Below are positions 8,796 through 17,717 of a stretch of 64,000 nt of DNA, one piece after another. The translations under genes and the position numbers were made by a program. The DNA is taken from contig NZ_QZWD01000004.1 in assembly GCF_003602005.1 (NCBI RefSeq), positions 186,001-250,000 of the forward strand, written 5' to 3'. How positions within the stretch are numbered: position 1 is the stretch's first letter; the number at the start of each line of letters is the position of its first letter. Below the pieces are notes generated by a model, which saw nothing but the letters and a program-made list of their open reading frames with translations, did not search any database and was not told where the DNA came from. Origin of the DNA: Salinisphaera sp. Q1T1-3 (lineage in GTDB: Bacteria > Pseudomonadota > Gammaproteobacteria > Nevskiales > Salinisphaeraceae).

Positions 8796-9466
8796 GCCGG
8801 CGCCTCATCGGCCGGGGCGTCATCACGCTCGGCCGCGATCCGGCCGAGCGCATCGGCCAACGCCTCGGGCGGTTGCGCGCCGCTGATCAGATATCGGGAT
8901 TCGACGATGAAGGCCGGGACCGCGGTCACCCCCATCTCGCGAAACTCGGCCACCTCGGCCTGAACCGCCTCGCCGTGGCGGTCCGAGTCGACGATGTCCG
9001 TGATATCCCGGGCATCGAGGCCGAGACCGGTCCCGATATCCACCAGCAGGTCAGCGTCGTTCGGATTCCGGGCCCGACCGAAATAGGCCTCGAACAAGGC
9101 CCGGTTGAACGGATCGTCGACGCCCTGCTCACGTGCGTGATGCAACACGCGGTGTGCTGTCAGCGTGTTGTAGGAGCGACGCGACAAGGCTTGCGAGAAA
9201 TCCAGATCGAGCGCCTCGGCAGCGGCCACGATCTGGCGCTGCGACTCGGTGATCTCGGCCGGTGTCTTGCCGTACTTGGCCGATAGATGGGTAGTCATGT
9301 CACGGCCACCGGGCTCGATATCCGGGTTGAGCAGGAACGGATGCCACTGTAGCGCGACATCCAGATCACTACGCCGGGCGATGGCCTGCTCCAGTCGAGC
9401 CAGACCGATCGCACACCAGGGGCAGACGATATCCGAGACCAGATCGATACGCAGAGACGACGACAT
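8786..9466 (-). CDS. DsbA-family oxidoreductase (FrnE/2-hydroxychromene-2-carboxylate isomerase-like)
   Basis: The 226-residue thioredoxin-fold protein carries a CPWC pair at residues 15-18 immediately after the first strand, an inserted helical domain and the cis-proline loop in GVTAVPAFIV. This is the layout of the cytoplasmic FrnE-like DsbA relatives, often linked to oxidative stress or polyketide tailoring. There is no signal peptide, so it is probably cytoplasmic. I moved the start to the ATG at 9466, which has an AAGG site upstream; the longer frame adds 19 unlikely residues. It heads a four-gene minus-strand run. Confidence 0.8.
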   Translation of the reverse strand: MSSSLRIDLVSDIVCPWCAIGLARLEQAIARRSDLDVALQWHPFLLNPDIEPGGRDMTTHLSAKYGKTPAEITESQRQIVAAAEALDLDFSQALSRRSYNTLTAHRVLHHAREQGVDDPFNRALFEAYFGRARNPNDADLLVDIGTGLGLDARDITDIVDSDRHGEAVQAEVAEFREMGVTAVPAFIVESRYLISGAQPPEALADALGRIAAERDDAPADEAPAWP

Positions 9467-9529
9467 GACAGAGACCTTTGCAAGACAGGCCACCAGCCTG
9501 CCGGAGTCCGAACGCGCGACCAAACCGGC

Positions 9530-10342
9530 TCAGAACAGATGGGCGATCCCGAATCCGGCATAGACATCGCTTTGAACATCATTGAGCCCGGTGCCCACGA
9601 AGGCATCGAGCTGCGTGTGCTGCGTGGTCAGGAAACTAACACCGCCATCGATGGCATGGGTGTCCCGGGCGCCGCCCTCCGGCAGCTGCGTGTAGTATTC
9701 CGCATAACCGGACAGGCGATCGGTCAACGCATAGCTGCCCGAGGCCGAGACGGCTGTCTCCAGCTGTCGATTGCCGGTGCGCTGCTCGAATTGCTCGGTC
9801 AGATTGACGTTGCCGCCGAGGCTGAACCGCGATGTCAGCTGCTTGGCCCAGATGAAATGTACCGAGGGCTCGGCCTTCGACGCGGCCACGGCGTCGTCAC
9901 CGGCCGGCAGCGCCACCGTCGGCAACACGCTGAAGGCCGGCGTCCAGGTCGTCTCATCGTGCACACGGATCTTGAACCCGACCGAGGCATTGCCCGGTCC
10001 GTCTTCGCCGGGCGCGTTGATGTCGTAACCATCGAAACCCAGACGCAGCTCGACGCTGTCGGCAATGCCCGTGCGCAGCAGCAGCCCGGAGGGCACGGTC
10101 GTTGTGGTCCCGCCGCCCTGGTTGTCGTCGAAACGCAGGCCACCTTCCATTTCAAACCAACCCTTCGGCACGAGTTCGGCGCTGTCGCCGAAGCCCGGGC
10201 GGTCCGCTGGAACACGGTCCGGATCGGCGGCTTTCTCGATCCCCAGCACATTGGTATCGCCCGCGGCTTCCCATGCCGTGGCCGGCCCGGTCAAACCGAG
10301 GACGGCAAGCAAGACAAGACGCGTATTTCTGCAATCGATCAT
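9530..10342 (-). CDS. Outer-membrane beta-barrel protein (MetA-pathway-of-phenol-degradation type)
   Basis: The 270-residue protein has a signal peptide ending near TAWEA, then alternating strands and a C-terminal phenylalanine (GFGIAHLF), as expected of an outer-membrane barrel. ADRPGFGDSAELVPKG and the surrounding strands match the Pfam Phenol_MetA_deg group of putative channel proteins. The group name reflects a historical context and does not prove transport of phenols. The start has a GGGGAGAG ribosome site. It is divergent from nhaD and shares its 320-base promoter region. Confidence 0.65.
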   Translation of the reverse strand: MIDCRNTRLVLLAVLGLTGPATAWEAAGDTNVLGIEKAADPDRVPADRPGFGDSAELVPKGWFEMEGGLRFDDNQGGGTTTTVPSGLLLRTGIADSVELRLGFDGYDINAPGEDGPGNASVGFKIRVHDETTWTPAFSVLPTVALPAGDDAVAASKAEPSVHFIWAKQLTSRFSLGGNVNLTEQFEQRTGNRQLETAVSASGSYALTDRLSGYAEYYTQLPEGGARDTHAIDGGVSFLTTQHTQLDAFVGTGLNDVQSDVYAGFGIAHLF

Positions 10343-10664
10343 CTAGTTGTCTCTCCCCTTGAGCGGCACGCCGGCACTGGTTTTTAATCATCAGGCGCCG
10401 GTGCGCGTCAGATCGTACGCGAGATGCCGCTCTGGCGGACTCGGGCATTCCCCTGAGATTCGCCGTATCGCCCCGGCGGCGACACGGGGGCCAGGCCGAG
10501 CCGGGCAGCTATGATCCGGCATCAACCTCATCCAGCTCGATTCCGAGGACGGAATGCGTGACCGTCTCGGACATATCAACCGGACTGCGGCCTTGCTAAG
10601 CTCGTTATTTTATATTCGTCACGACGCCCCTCGGCGTCTTTCCTGGTCGACCAACGGAGATTTC
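10343..10664. other. Divergent promoter region between the barrel protein and nhaD
   Basis: This 322-base stretch has no supported gene. It contains an unusually AT-rich island (GTTATTTTATATTCG at about 10603-10617), a likely promoter zone for nhaD, and then a perfect 6-bp hairpin (GACGCC-CCTC-GGCGTC, 10624-10639) in the presumed nhaD leader, 26 bases before the start codon. The hairpin could influence translation or mRNA stability; no known riboswitch was recognised. Confidence 0.4.
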
Positions 10665-12131
10665 ATGAGCCCGACCCGCGCGTTCATGTCGCGAGCGGCC
10701 CTGCTCGCATGCCTGCTGTTTCCCATGACGGCGCTGGCCGCCGAGGGCGGCTCATCCCACGGATTGGATCTCGTCACGGCCTGGCCCGGCCTGCTGGCGC
10801 TGGCCCTGTTCTGTGGCGCCTACCTTCTGGTGGTATTCGAGGAATACACCGATCTGCGCAAGTCGAAACCCGTCATCCTCGCCGCCGGGCTGATATGGAT
10901 GATCATCGGTGGCTATGTGCACTTCAGCGGCGTATCCGCCGCGGTCGAGGAAGCACTGACCGATACGCTGGTCGAATTCGCCGGGCTATTCCTGTTCCTG
11001 CTCGTGGCCATGACCTATGTCAACGCCATGACCGACCGGAACATCTTCGAGGCCCTGCGGACCTGGCTGGCCTCGCGCGGTTATTCGTACAAACAGCTGT
11101 TCTGGATTCTCGGCGCCCTGGCCTTCGTCATCTCGCCGATGATCGATAACCTGACCACCGCGCTCGTGCTGTCGGCCGTGGTGCTGGCGGTGGGCGCCGG
11201 CAATCGCCGGTTCATCACGCTCGCCTGCATCAATATCGTGGTCGGCGCCAACGCCGGCGGTGCATACAGCCCGTTCGGCGACATCACCACGCTCATGGTC
11301 TGGCAGAAGGACCAGCTGGGTTTCCTGCAGTTCTTCCTGCTGATCATTCCGTCGCTGGTCAATTTCATCGTGCCGGCGATGCTGATGTACAAGGCCGTGC
11401 CGGAAGGCACCCCCGAGGCCAGCGAAAACACCGGCCACGTACGGCGCGGCGGTTATGCGGTGATGGTGGCGTTTGCCGCCACGGTGGCCACCGCCGTGAT
11501 CGGTCACAGCGTATTCGGCCTGCCCGCGTATCTGGGCATGATGCTGGGCCTGGCCTATCTCCAGTTGCTGATGTACTACCTGATGAAGACCGCCATGCGC
11601 AAAGACGAGGCGCTGGCGGCCTACCGGGAATCCGACGAGATGACGCCGCCGGAATTGATCCGGCACAAGGAACACGGCGATTCGGCCGACCGCTTCAATG
11701 TGTTCGGCCACGTCGCCGAGGCCGAGTGGGACACGCTGCTTTTCTTCTACGGGGTTCTGCTGTGCGTCGGCGGGCTGGCGTTTCTGGGGTATCTGTCGCT
11801 ACTGGCCAACGTGCTTTATGACGGGCTCGGTGCGACGCTGGCCAACACCATCGTCGGGGTGCTCTCGGCCATCGTGGACAACATCCCGATCATGGCTGCC
11901 GTGCTGCAAATGAACCCGAGCATGCCCGACGGCCAGTGGCTGCTGGTCACGCTGACCGCCGGCGTGGGCGGTTCGCTCCTGTCCATCGGTTCAGCCGCCG
12001 GCGTGGCCCTGATGGGTCAGGCGCGCGGCTACTACACTTTCATGTCCCATCTGAAGTGGACCTGGGCCATCGCGATCGGTTACGTCGCCTCGATCCTGGC
12101 TCACCTGATCGTCAACTTCTGGACTTTCTAG
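10665..12131 (+). CDS. nhaD: NhaD-type Na+/H+ antiporter
   Basis: The 488-residue protein has an N-terminal signal-like helix (cleavage-type TALAAEGG) followed by about a dozen membrane helices of the ion-transporter superfamily. The stretches ISPMIDNLTTALVLS, NAGGAYSPFGDITTLM and AIVDNIPIMAAVLQM are characteristic of NhaD, the sodium/proton antiporter common in marine and halophilic gammaproteobacteria. It exports Na+ at alkaline pH. The ATG at 10665 is preceded by CGGAGA. Its last 20 bases overlap the convergent HTH gene. It is a main reason for inferring a salt-exposed lifestyle. Confidence 0.92.
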   Translation: MSPTRAFMSRAALLACLLFPMTALAAEGGSSHGLDLVTAWPGLLALALFCGAYLLVVFEEYTDLRKSKPVILAAGLIWMIIGGYVHFSGVSAAVEEALTDTLVEFAGLFLFLLVAMTYVNAMTDRNIFEALRTWLASRGYSYKQLFWILGALAFVISPMIDNLTTALVLSAVVLAVGAGNRRFITLACINIVVGANAGGAYSPFGDITTLMVWQKDQLGFLQFFLLIIPSLVNFIVPAMLMYKAVPEGTPEASENTGHVRRGGYAVMVAFAATVATAVIGHSVFGLPAYLGMMLGLAYLQLLMYYLMKTAMRKDEALAAYRESDEMTPPELIRHKEHGDSADRFNVFGHVAEAEWDTLLFFYGVLLCVGGLAFLGYLSLLANVLYDGLGATLANTIVGVLSAIVDNIPIMAAVLQMNPSMPDGQWLLVTLTAGVGGSLLSIGSAAGVALMGQARGYYTFMSHLKWTWAIAIGYVASILAHLIVNFWTF

Positions 12132-12843
12132 GCCCTCTGGTCGTCCCCGGATCCGTCGGTTCCGGGGACGACGGATCGATATCGTCGGCCCGGCGATACG
12201 GCTCGCCGGTGCCCCCCACGGCGCGAGGATCGACGACGGCCTGGGTCCGGCGGAACGCCATCGCCGTATCGAGCGCGCTCTCGCAGAACGACAGCACCTG
12301 GTTGAACTCGGCCTCGGGCAGCTGGCGAACGGCTTCGTTGCCGCGATAAATGTTCAACCACTTCCGATCCCGCTCGATCATGGTCGGCAGATGCCCGATG
12401 CCCCAATCCTCGGCCAACGCCCAGAGCCGTGGATTGAAGCCCCGCACGAGGCTGATCAGAAACGGAATCGGATCGTTGCGGGCAAGCAGGGAGGTCAGGC
12501 GCAGGATCATCTCGAAGGAAACCGTGGCACTGCCCTGCTCCATGGCCTGCAGCACGGTCTTGTCTTCCAGATCCAGCGCTGCGGCCAGGCCTTCCAGCGA
12601 GAGGCCCGCGGTCAACCGCGCATCCTGAATCGCCTGACCGGCACGTGCCATCCAGGCTCGTTGTTCGGATGACAACAGACGCCGCTGGCTGGCATCGAGA
12701 ATCAGGGTCGAGCCGATCCGGAACGTCATGCCGCCGACCCGACTGGCCAGCGCCCCGACTGCACTGCGCGATAGATTGAACGTCAGGCTGGAGACCTGCT
12801 CGAACAGTCCGGCGCGTCCACCTGTCTCATCGTTTCGGGCCAT
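12112..12843 (-). CDS. XRE-type helix-turn-helix regulator, unassigned
   Basis: The 243-residue protein has an XRE-like helix-turn-helix at about residues 71-121 (AGLSLEGLAAALDLEDKTVLQAMEQG), with a conserved preceding segment and a C-terminal part of unknown fold. I do not recognise a named regulator. The ATG at 12843 is preferred over an upstream start because similarity-like composition begins at MARNDE. Its 3' end overlaps the nhaD 3' end by 20 bases on the opposite strand. A link to nhaD regulation is possible but only positional. Confidence 0.6.
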   Translation of the reverse strand: MARNDETGGRAGLFEQVSSLTFNLSRSAVGALASRVGGMTFRIGSTLILDASQRRLLSSEQRAWMARAGQAIQDARLTAGLSLEGLAAALDLEDKTVLQAMEQGSATVSFEMILRLTSLLARNDPIPFLISLVRGFNPRLWALAEDWGIGHLPTMIERDRKWLNIYRGNEAVRQLPEAEFNQVLSFCESALDTAMAFRRTQAVVDPRAVGGTGEPYRRADDIDPSSPEPTDPGTTRGPRKSRS

Positions 12844-13005
12844 GCCGTGTCTCCGGCGCACGTGGATTGCCCGGCCGGACAGCGGCGCGGGCATATCGTG
12901 CGAGCATACCGCGATCGCCGGGTGCTGCGGGCCGATACAGTTTCAACGACAGGCCGACGGACCAACGTCTCGGGTGGCGCCACCTTGATCGGCAGCCGGC
13001 CGCTA
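12844..13005. other. Intergenic, no gene seen
   Basis: Upstream region of the HTH gene, bounded by repeat copy B; together they form 312 bases without a gene. I see no convincing promoter or operator. Confidence 0.3.
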
Positions 13006-13156
13006 AGGCCTGTTGAGGTCTCGTTCGAGCGCCGCGTCGGAGACCGCAAATCGCGTCCGGCAAGGCGCGGGTTGCCGATCGTGGCGTGCCACGATCCAGA
13101 CCGGCAACGCCGCAGGGCGCGCTTGGCGCGGACTCGCACGAAACATCAACAGGCCC
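13006..13156. repeat. Dispersed inverted-repeat element, copy B
   Basis: About 151 bp bounded by AGGCCTGTTGAGGTCTCGT on the left and the complement of GGGCCTGTTGATGTTTCGT on the right, with TA directly outside each end. It contains a 9-bp palindrome (GATCGTGGC / GCCACGATC, 13077-13096) also found in copies D and F. The inner parts present in E and F are deleted. On the right, TA plus the element's terminal G make the TAG stop of the adjacent lipoprotein gene. Confidence 0.85.
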
Positions 13157-13800
13157 TAGTGGCGATAGAATCGCTTGTCGAGCAGGGCATTGATCTCGTC
13201 GAACAGATCGGCGAAATGCGTCGAGGCATCCTGCATGATCTTCGACAGCGCCGGATTGGGCTCCTGTTCGGCCAATACCTGTGTCAGATAGCGTTCCTGA
13301 TCGGCAACGCCGAGCAGCCGAAGCAACACGCCCCGCTCGAATGCGGCTCCGCTCTGGCCGACGAGCGGCGCGAATCGTTTCAGCGTACCGTTGCGTTGTG
13401 CGGTGTGGGCATCGTCGATGATCGGCGGTGTGGTCGTGCGTTTCAGATTCATCGCCGGGAACTGTTCGGCCAGCTTCTCCAGGCGATCGGCCAGCTGGCC
13501 GCTGTAGTCCGTGAGATCACCGACGACGTTCTGCACATCGTCCGACTCGATCTTGACGTAGAAGATCCGATCGACCTGGGACAAGCCGCGTAGCTGCTTG
13601 TGCAGCGCGCTGTAGCCGTCGTTGAGCTTATCGCGCCGGCTTTCATTCGCAAAGACGTGTCCCAGCGGATCATCGCTGCGGGCCGTTTCCGTGTCGCCGG
13701 ACTTCGAGCCGGTCGCCTGCCAGGTGGCGCAGCCACTCGGCCCGAGCATTGTCAGGCCGAGCACCGCGATACAGAGCGTGGTCCGTGTGAGCTGTCGCAT
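13156..13800 (-). CDS. Predicted lipoprotein of unknown function
   Basis: The 214-residue product begins with a lipoprotein signal (MRQLTRTTLCIAVLGLT, lipobox PSGC near residue 24) and continues as a soluble, mostly helical domain. I do not recognise a family. The ATG at 13800 is used because it starts the signal peptide cleanly. The stop codon TAG is formed jointly with the end of repeat copy B. It follows the sugar porter gene on the same strand after 35 bases and may be the last gene of that transcript. Confidence 0.6.
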   Translation of the reverse strand: MRQLTRTTLCIAVLGLTMLGPSGCATWQATGSKSGDTETARSDDPLGHVFANESRRDKLNDGYSALHKQLRGLSQVDRIFYVKIESDDVQNVVGDLTDYSGQLADRLEKLAEQFPAMNLKRTTTPPIIDDAHTAQRNGTLKRFAPLVGQSGAAFERGVLLRLLGVADQERYLTQVLAEQEPNPALSKIMQDASTHFADLFDEINALLDKRFYRH

Positions 13801-13835
13801 CGCACCAGCATACGCCTCGAGCCGCGCCTTCGTCG

Positions 13836-15248
13836 TCATCCAGTCCGGGCGGGTGCCGGCGCACTCTTGTCACGCGGGAAGAATTGGCCGGCTTTCAGAT
13901 CGGCTTCGATCTGCTCGAGCGAGCGGCCCTTGGTTTCCGGGATATAGCGGATCACGAATACCACGGCGATGGCACTGATGATGGCATAGAGCCAGAACGC
14001 ACCGGACGTGCCCAGGCTATTGATCAGCGTCAGCGTGGTCAGCGTGACCAGCAGATCGAAGCCCCAGTGGGAGAACGCACCGACCGAGGCGCCCTTGCCG
14101 CGCACGAATAACGGATAGACCTCGGCATTGATGAGCCAGAGCGCGACGCCGAAACTGCAGTTCAGCGCCATGTAGATCCCCATGCAGGCGATCAGCAGAT
14201 ACTGCAGGCCGGCCGACTGGGGCATCCCGCCGGTGAACAGAATGGCCATCACGGCCATGGCCACGGCCGAACCCGGCACCATCCAGAGCAGGAAGCGACG
14301 ACGCCCGATACGATCGACCATCAGAATCCCGAACACGGTGCTGATATTGACCAGGACGATGGCGCCGATGGAGGCCAGAATCGAGGCGTTGTCGCCGAAC
14401 CCGGCCTGCGAGAGGATCGTCGGTGCGTAGTAGAGCAGCGCATTGTTACCCGTGATCTGCGAAAACATCGCGATACCGGCACCGGCGACCAGAGCCGGCC
14501 GAATCCAGGGCGCGAACAGATCACGCCAGCGGCCTTCCGGACGTGCCGAAATATCCTTGATCTCGGCGATCTCGCTGCGGGCGGCCTCATGATCGCCCCG
14601 CACCCGATGCAGTACCGCCAGTGCGGCCGCCTCGCGCTTCTGATTGACCAGCCAGCGTGGCGACTCGGGCAACAACAGCATGCCGACCATCAGAATGACC
14701 GCCGGAATCGCCCCGAGCCCGAACATCCAGCGCCAGGCGTCGCCGAGTGCAAAGCCCGTCAGATACGCCACAAGAATGCCGAAGACCACCATGAACTGGA
14801 ACATCACCACCAGTCGCCCGCGCGAGGCCGGCGGCGTGACCTCGGCGATATAGACCGGAATGATCTGCGTGGCACTGCCCGCCGATAGCCCGAGCACGAA
14901 ACGCGACGCGATCAGGAATTCGACCGAAGGGGCGAGCGCCGACATGAACGAGCCAACCGTGAAGATCAGCCCCACGATCAGGATCGAGGCCCGACGCCCG
15001 ATCCGGTCCGAGATTGCACCGGTACCGAAAACACCGAAGATCGCGCCGAAAATGATGGCGCCAGTCACGACCTGTTTGACACCGTCAGTTAACGCGAAAT
15101 CCTTGGAGAGCCCCAGCAAAGCCACACCGATGATGCCCGTGTCGTAGCCGAACAGCAGGCCGCCGAGCGCGGCGATCACCGAAACCATGATGATGAGGGC
15201 GCGGCCGTGCAGCAGCCCTGCCGGCGCCTCAGCGCTTTCCTGGGTCAT
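13836..15248 (-). CDS. Sugar porter family MFS transporter
   Basis: The 470-residue protein has twelve predicted helices and the sugar porter signatures: GYDTGIIGVALLG in helix 1, DRIGRRASIL in loop 2-3, VPVYIAEV-type IIPVYIAEVTPP after helix 4, LLPESPRWL after helix 6, DRIGRRRFLL in loop 8-9 and PETKGRSLEQIE at the end. These proteins are sugar/proton symporters such as XylE and GalP; the particular sugar is not determinable here. The start at 15248 removes a 24-residue basic extension. It lies downstream of the UdgX fusion gene on the same strand. Confidence 0.88.
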   Translation of the reverse strand: MTQESAEAPAGLLHGRALIIMVSVIAALGGLLFGYDTGIIGVALLGLSKDFALTDGVKQVVTGAIIFGAIFGVFGTGAISDRIGRRASILIVGLIFTVGSFMSALAPSVEFLIASRFVLGLSAGSATQIIPVYIAEVTPPASRGRLVVMFQFMVVFGILVAYLTGFALGDAWRWMFGLGAIPAVILMVGMLLLPESPRWLVNQKREAAALAVLHRVRGDHEAARSEIAEIKDISARPEGRWRDLFAPWIRPALVAGAGIAMFSQITGNNALLYYAPTILSQAGFGDNASILASIGAIVLVNISTVFGILMVDRIGRRRFLLWMVPGSAVAMAVMAILFTGGMPQSAGLQYLLIACMGIYMALNCSFGVALWLINAEVYPLFVRGKGASVGAFSHWGFDLLVTLTTLTLINSLGTSGAFWLYAIISAIAVVFVIRYIPETKGRSLEQIEADLKAGQFFPRDKSAPAPARTG

Positions 15249-15383
15249 TCGATTCTTCCGATTTGAAACACGTCTCGCAATCCCGGATCGCGGCCTTTCA
15301 GCGTTGCTGAATCGATTCATTATGACGTGTTCAGCTGTGATCGAAACTCCGCCTTTCGGCTAAGGGGCGCGTTTCGGCGCGAC

Positions 15384-16868
15384 TTATTCGGTCGCGGCGC
15401 GGGCCAGATCGGCCACGAAGCGCGCATAGCCCGGCCCGTTGGTCTCCCCGGCACGCAGAAGATGGGATGGATGCACGGTTGGCCAGAGGGTGCGCCCGTG
15501 CCAGGCGATCGGCCGACCGCGCTCGCGCGTCACCGCGATCTCGCGCGTGAGCAGCGCACGGGCCGCTGTCGCGCCGAGCGTGATCACCGTGGCCGGATTC
15601 ACATGGCCGAGCTCGGCCTCCAGCCAGGGGCGACAGGCCCGGACTTCGTCGTAATCCGGCTTGGCGTGCAGCCGCTGCTTGCCGCGCGGCGTGAACTTGA
15701 AGTGCTTGACGGCGTTGGTCAGATAGATTTCCTGTCGATCGATTCCGGCCTCGGCCAGCGCCCGGTCCAGGAGCTGTCCGGCCGGACCGACGAACGGTCG
15801 CCCGGCCAGATCCTCCCGATCACCGGGCTGTTCGCCGACGATCATGAGACGGGCATCGACCGGCCCTTCCCCGAAGACGGTCTGTGTCGCCGGCCCACAG
15901 AGCGCGCAGTTACGACACAGCGCCGCTCGAGCGGCCAGACGCTCCAGCGAAAACGCCGGGTAGGCCTCGGCCGCCGCTTCAGTCACGGCCGCCGGGCTTG
16001 CCGGTCTCGGCCCACAGTGCAGGGTATCGGTATCGCGACGCGCCGCTTCCATCGTGGCCACCCGACGATCGGCACCGGCGACGAGCTTCGGGATCAACTG
16101 GGCCTCGGGCATGTTCTTCCAGTACTTGACCGGCATTTCCGAGCGCATCGCCGACCATTTCACGCGGGCCGGATTGAAGATGCTCTCGTAATAGGTCTGC
16201 CAGGCCATTTCGAGCGGATCCTCGCCGGGCGCCTGTGCCCGATCAGCGCCCGGCGAGAACCACGGTGTGCCCTCGCCTTCCCAGTGCACCGAGCGCTCCG
16301 GCGTCAGGATCGACCACCGCATATTGGCGAAACGCCGCACGAAGAACCCGGCCGCATAGGCCACGATATCGTGGCTCGGCTCGAACCAGGCCACATAGCG
16401 CGGCGTTTCATAGCCGGCTTCGTCGACGGCACGAAATCGCACGAAAGCCTTCATCTTGTGGACGTCGCGACGCACCGCCTTGGCATAGCCCGACACCGTT
16501 GCGACATCGCTGTCCCCGGCAAGCGATAACAGATGTCGCTCGCCGTGGGTGAGCCGCCACAGGAGCCGGTAGAGCAGCGCCCAGCGATCCGGCGCGCTGT
16601 GGCAGGCCGCCGCCCGAGCCAGCTCGACGAAACGTTTGGGCACACGGATCGTTCCCGGCCGTTCGCTTGCCCGGGCGGCCGCCGCGTCGCTCTCGGCCTC
16701 GAACGAAACAGGCGCCGGCTGCCACCAGATCGCCTCCGGCGGCACGGCCGCCGCCAGATGCCGTCTGGCGGCCCGTTGCCAGCCGGCGAAATCGCCAGCA
16801 AAGCGGACGACCGCCTGATCACCCGCCGTATCGGCGCCGTCGAACAGCGATGGCTGATAGCCGCTCAC
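15384..16868 (-). CDS. DUF4130 / UdgX uracil-DNA glycosylase-like fusion protein
   Basis: The 494-residue protein joins two modules. Residues about 1-250 are the DUF4130 domain (TIGR03915 type), normally partnered with the radical-SAM family encoded at 18420-19697. Residues about 290-494 are a family-4-like uracil-DNA glycosylase of the UdgX class, with iron-sulfur cysteines (CRNCALC and a later Cys in VRACRPW), the GEQPGD motif near 346, the extended loop with KQRLHAKP near 400 whose histidine in UdgX forms a covalent bond to uracil sites, and HPSHLLR near 467. It starts with GTG, overlapping the DUF3307 stop by 4 bases. The role in this cell, tight capture of uracil-containing DNA, is inferred from family knowledge. 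Confidence 0.85.
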   Translation of the reverse strand: MSGYQPSLFDGADTAGDQAVVRFAGDFAGWQRAARRHLAAAVPPEAIWWQPAPVSFEAESDAAAARASERPGTIRVPKRFVELARAAACHSAPDRWALLYRLLWRLTHGERHLLSLAGDSDVATVSGYAKAVRRDVHKMKAFVRFRAVDEAGYETPRYVAWFEPSHDIVAYAAGFFVRRFANMRWSILTPERSVHWEGEGTPWFSPGADRAQAPGEDPLEMAWQTYYESIFNPARVKWSAMRSEMPVKYWKNMPEAQLIPKLVAGADRRVATMEAARRDTDTLHCGPRPASPAAVTEAAAEAYPAFSLERLAARAALCRNCALCGPATQTVFGEGPVDARLMIVGEQPGDREDLAGRPFVGPAGQLLDRALAEAGIDRQEIYLTNAVKHFKFTPRGKQRLHAKPDYDEVRACRPWLEAELGHVNPATVITLGATAARALLTREIAVTRERGRPIAWHGRTLWPTVHPSHLLRAGETNGPGYARFVADLARAATE

Positions 16869-17644
16869 GCCAGCCCCGACAGCGCGGCCCGGGTCGCCAG
16901 CGCCACCAGAATCGCCCAGCCAAAGCTGGCCAGCGTTCCGATGATGACCAGCTCACTCTGCTCGACCTTGCGCGCATATTCGAACCGCAACACCGACTTG
17001 GCGGCGATCACGAACCCGATGGCACCAAACTGGCCGAGCAGCACGAACACGAAGACCAGCACGCGTTCCAGCCAGCCGATCCATACGCCAGCCCGCAGTC
17101 GGTGCGCCGGCTCGTCATCGGCGGGCATGACCACCGATGCTTCGGACGATGCCGGCAGTCCGGACAGCCCCTGCATCAACAGCCCGATCAACAAGGCCCC
17201 TACCCGTGTGGCCACGATGAAACCGGTGACCACGCTCACCGCGCTGACAACCGTTGTCAGCGTCCCGGGCGCCAGCAAACGCGGCCAACCACCGTCAATG
17301 AACGCCGTAGGCAGGGCGATTGCGATACCGGCCAGGCAGACGAGGTGCGCCGCTTGATCGATCGCGAAGATCTCGAGTGCCGCGAAGTCGCTGCGGCGTC
17401 GTATGAGGCCCGACGAGCCGATCTTGATCGCATCGATCACGGCGTGGGCGAGCGTGACAAGCCCGACGGTCATCCACGAGACGGCCCCCGAGGCAGCCAG
17501 CGCAACAGCCGCCGTGAGCGCCACGATCACGATATGCGCACCGAAGACCCGCACCCGTCGCTTGTGCGCGACCATGCCGCCGGTCTGCATCACAAAATCC
17601 GCGAGGACGTGGGCGAACAACAGTACGACGAACGATCGGATCAT
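16865..17644 (-). CDS. DUF3307 integral membrane protein
   Basis: The 259-residue protein has about seven predicted membrane helices and begins with VLLFAHVLADFVMQT, the signature of DUF3307. A His-Asp pair in LAHAVIDAIKIG lies in the third helix region, reminiscent of catalytic or metal-binding residues in membrane enzymes, although no activity is known. DUF3307 genes commonly neighbour satD. The gene is 74 bases after satD and overlaps the UdgX fusion by 4 bases, so translation is probably coupled to a DNA repair-like protein. Confidence 0.75.
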   Translation of the reverse strand: MIRSFVVLLFAHVLADFVMQTGGMVAHKRRVRVFGAHIVIVALTAAVALAASGAVSWMTVGLVTLAHAVIDAIKIGSSGLIRRRSDFAALEIFAIDQAAHLVCLAGIAIALPTAFIDGGWPRLLAPGTLTTVVSAVSVVTGFIVATRVGALLIGLLMQGLSGLPASSEASVVMPADDEPAHRLRAGVWIGWLERVLVFVFVLLGQFGAIGFVIAAKSVLRFEYARKVEQSELVIIGTLASFGWAILVALATRAALSGLA

Positions 17645-17717
17645 GGTCGGATCAGCGCGCCGAGCGCCACATTCGGCCGGACTGAGAAAACAGCCGAAAA
17701 CGACTGATACCGCGATA

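Noticed and set aside
13006-13156. Integron attC or REP-type explanation for the repeats
   Set aside because: The elements have long shared inner sequence, perfect terminal inverted repeats and TA flanks, and no integrase or tandem cassette arrangement, which fits a transposable element better.
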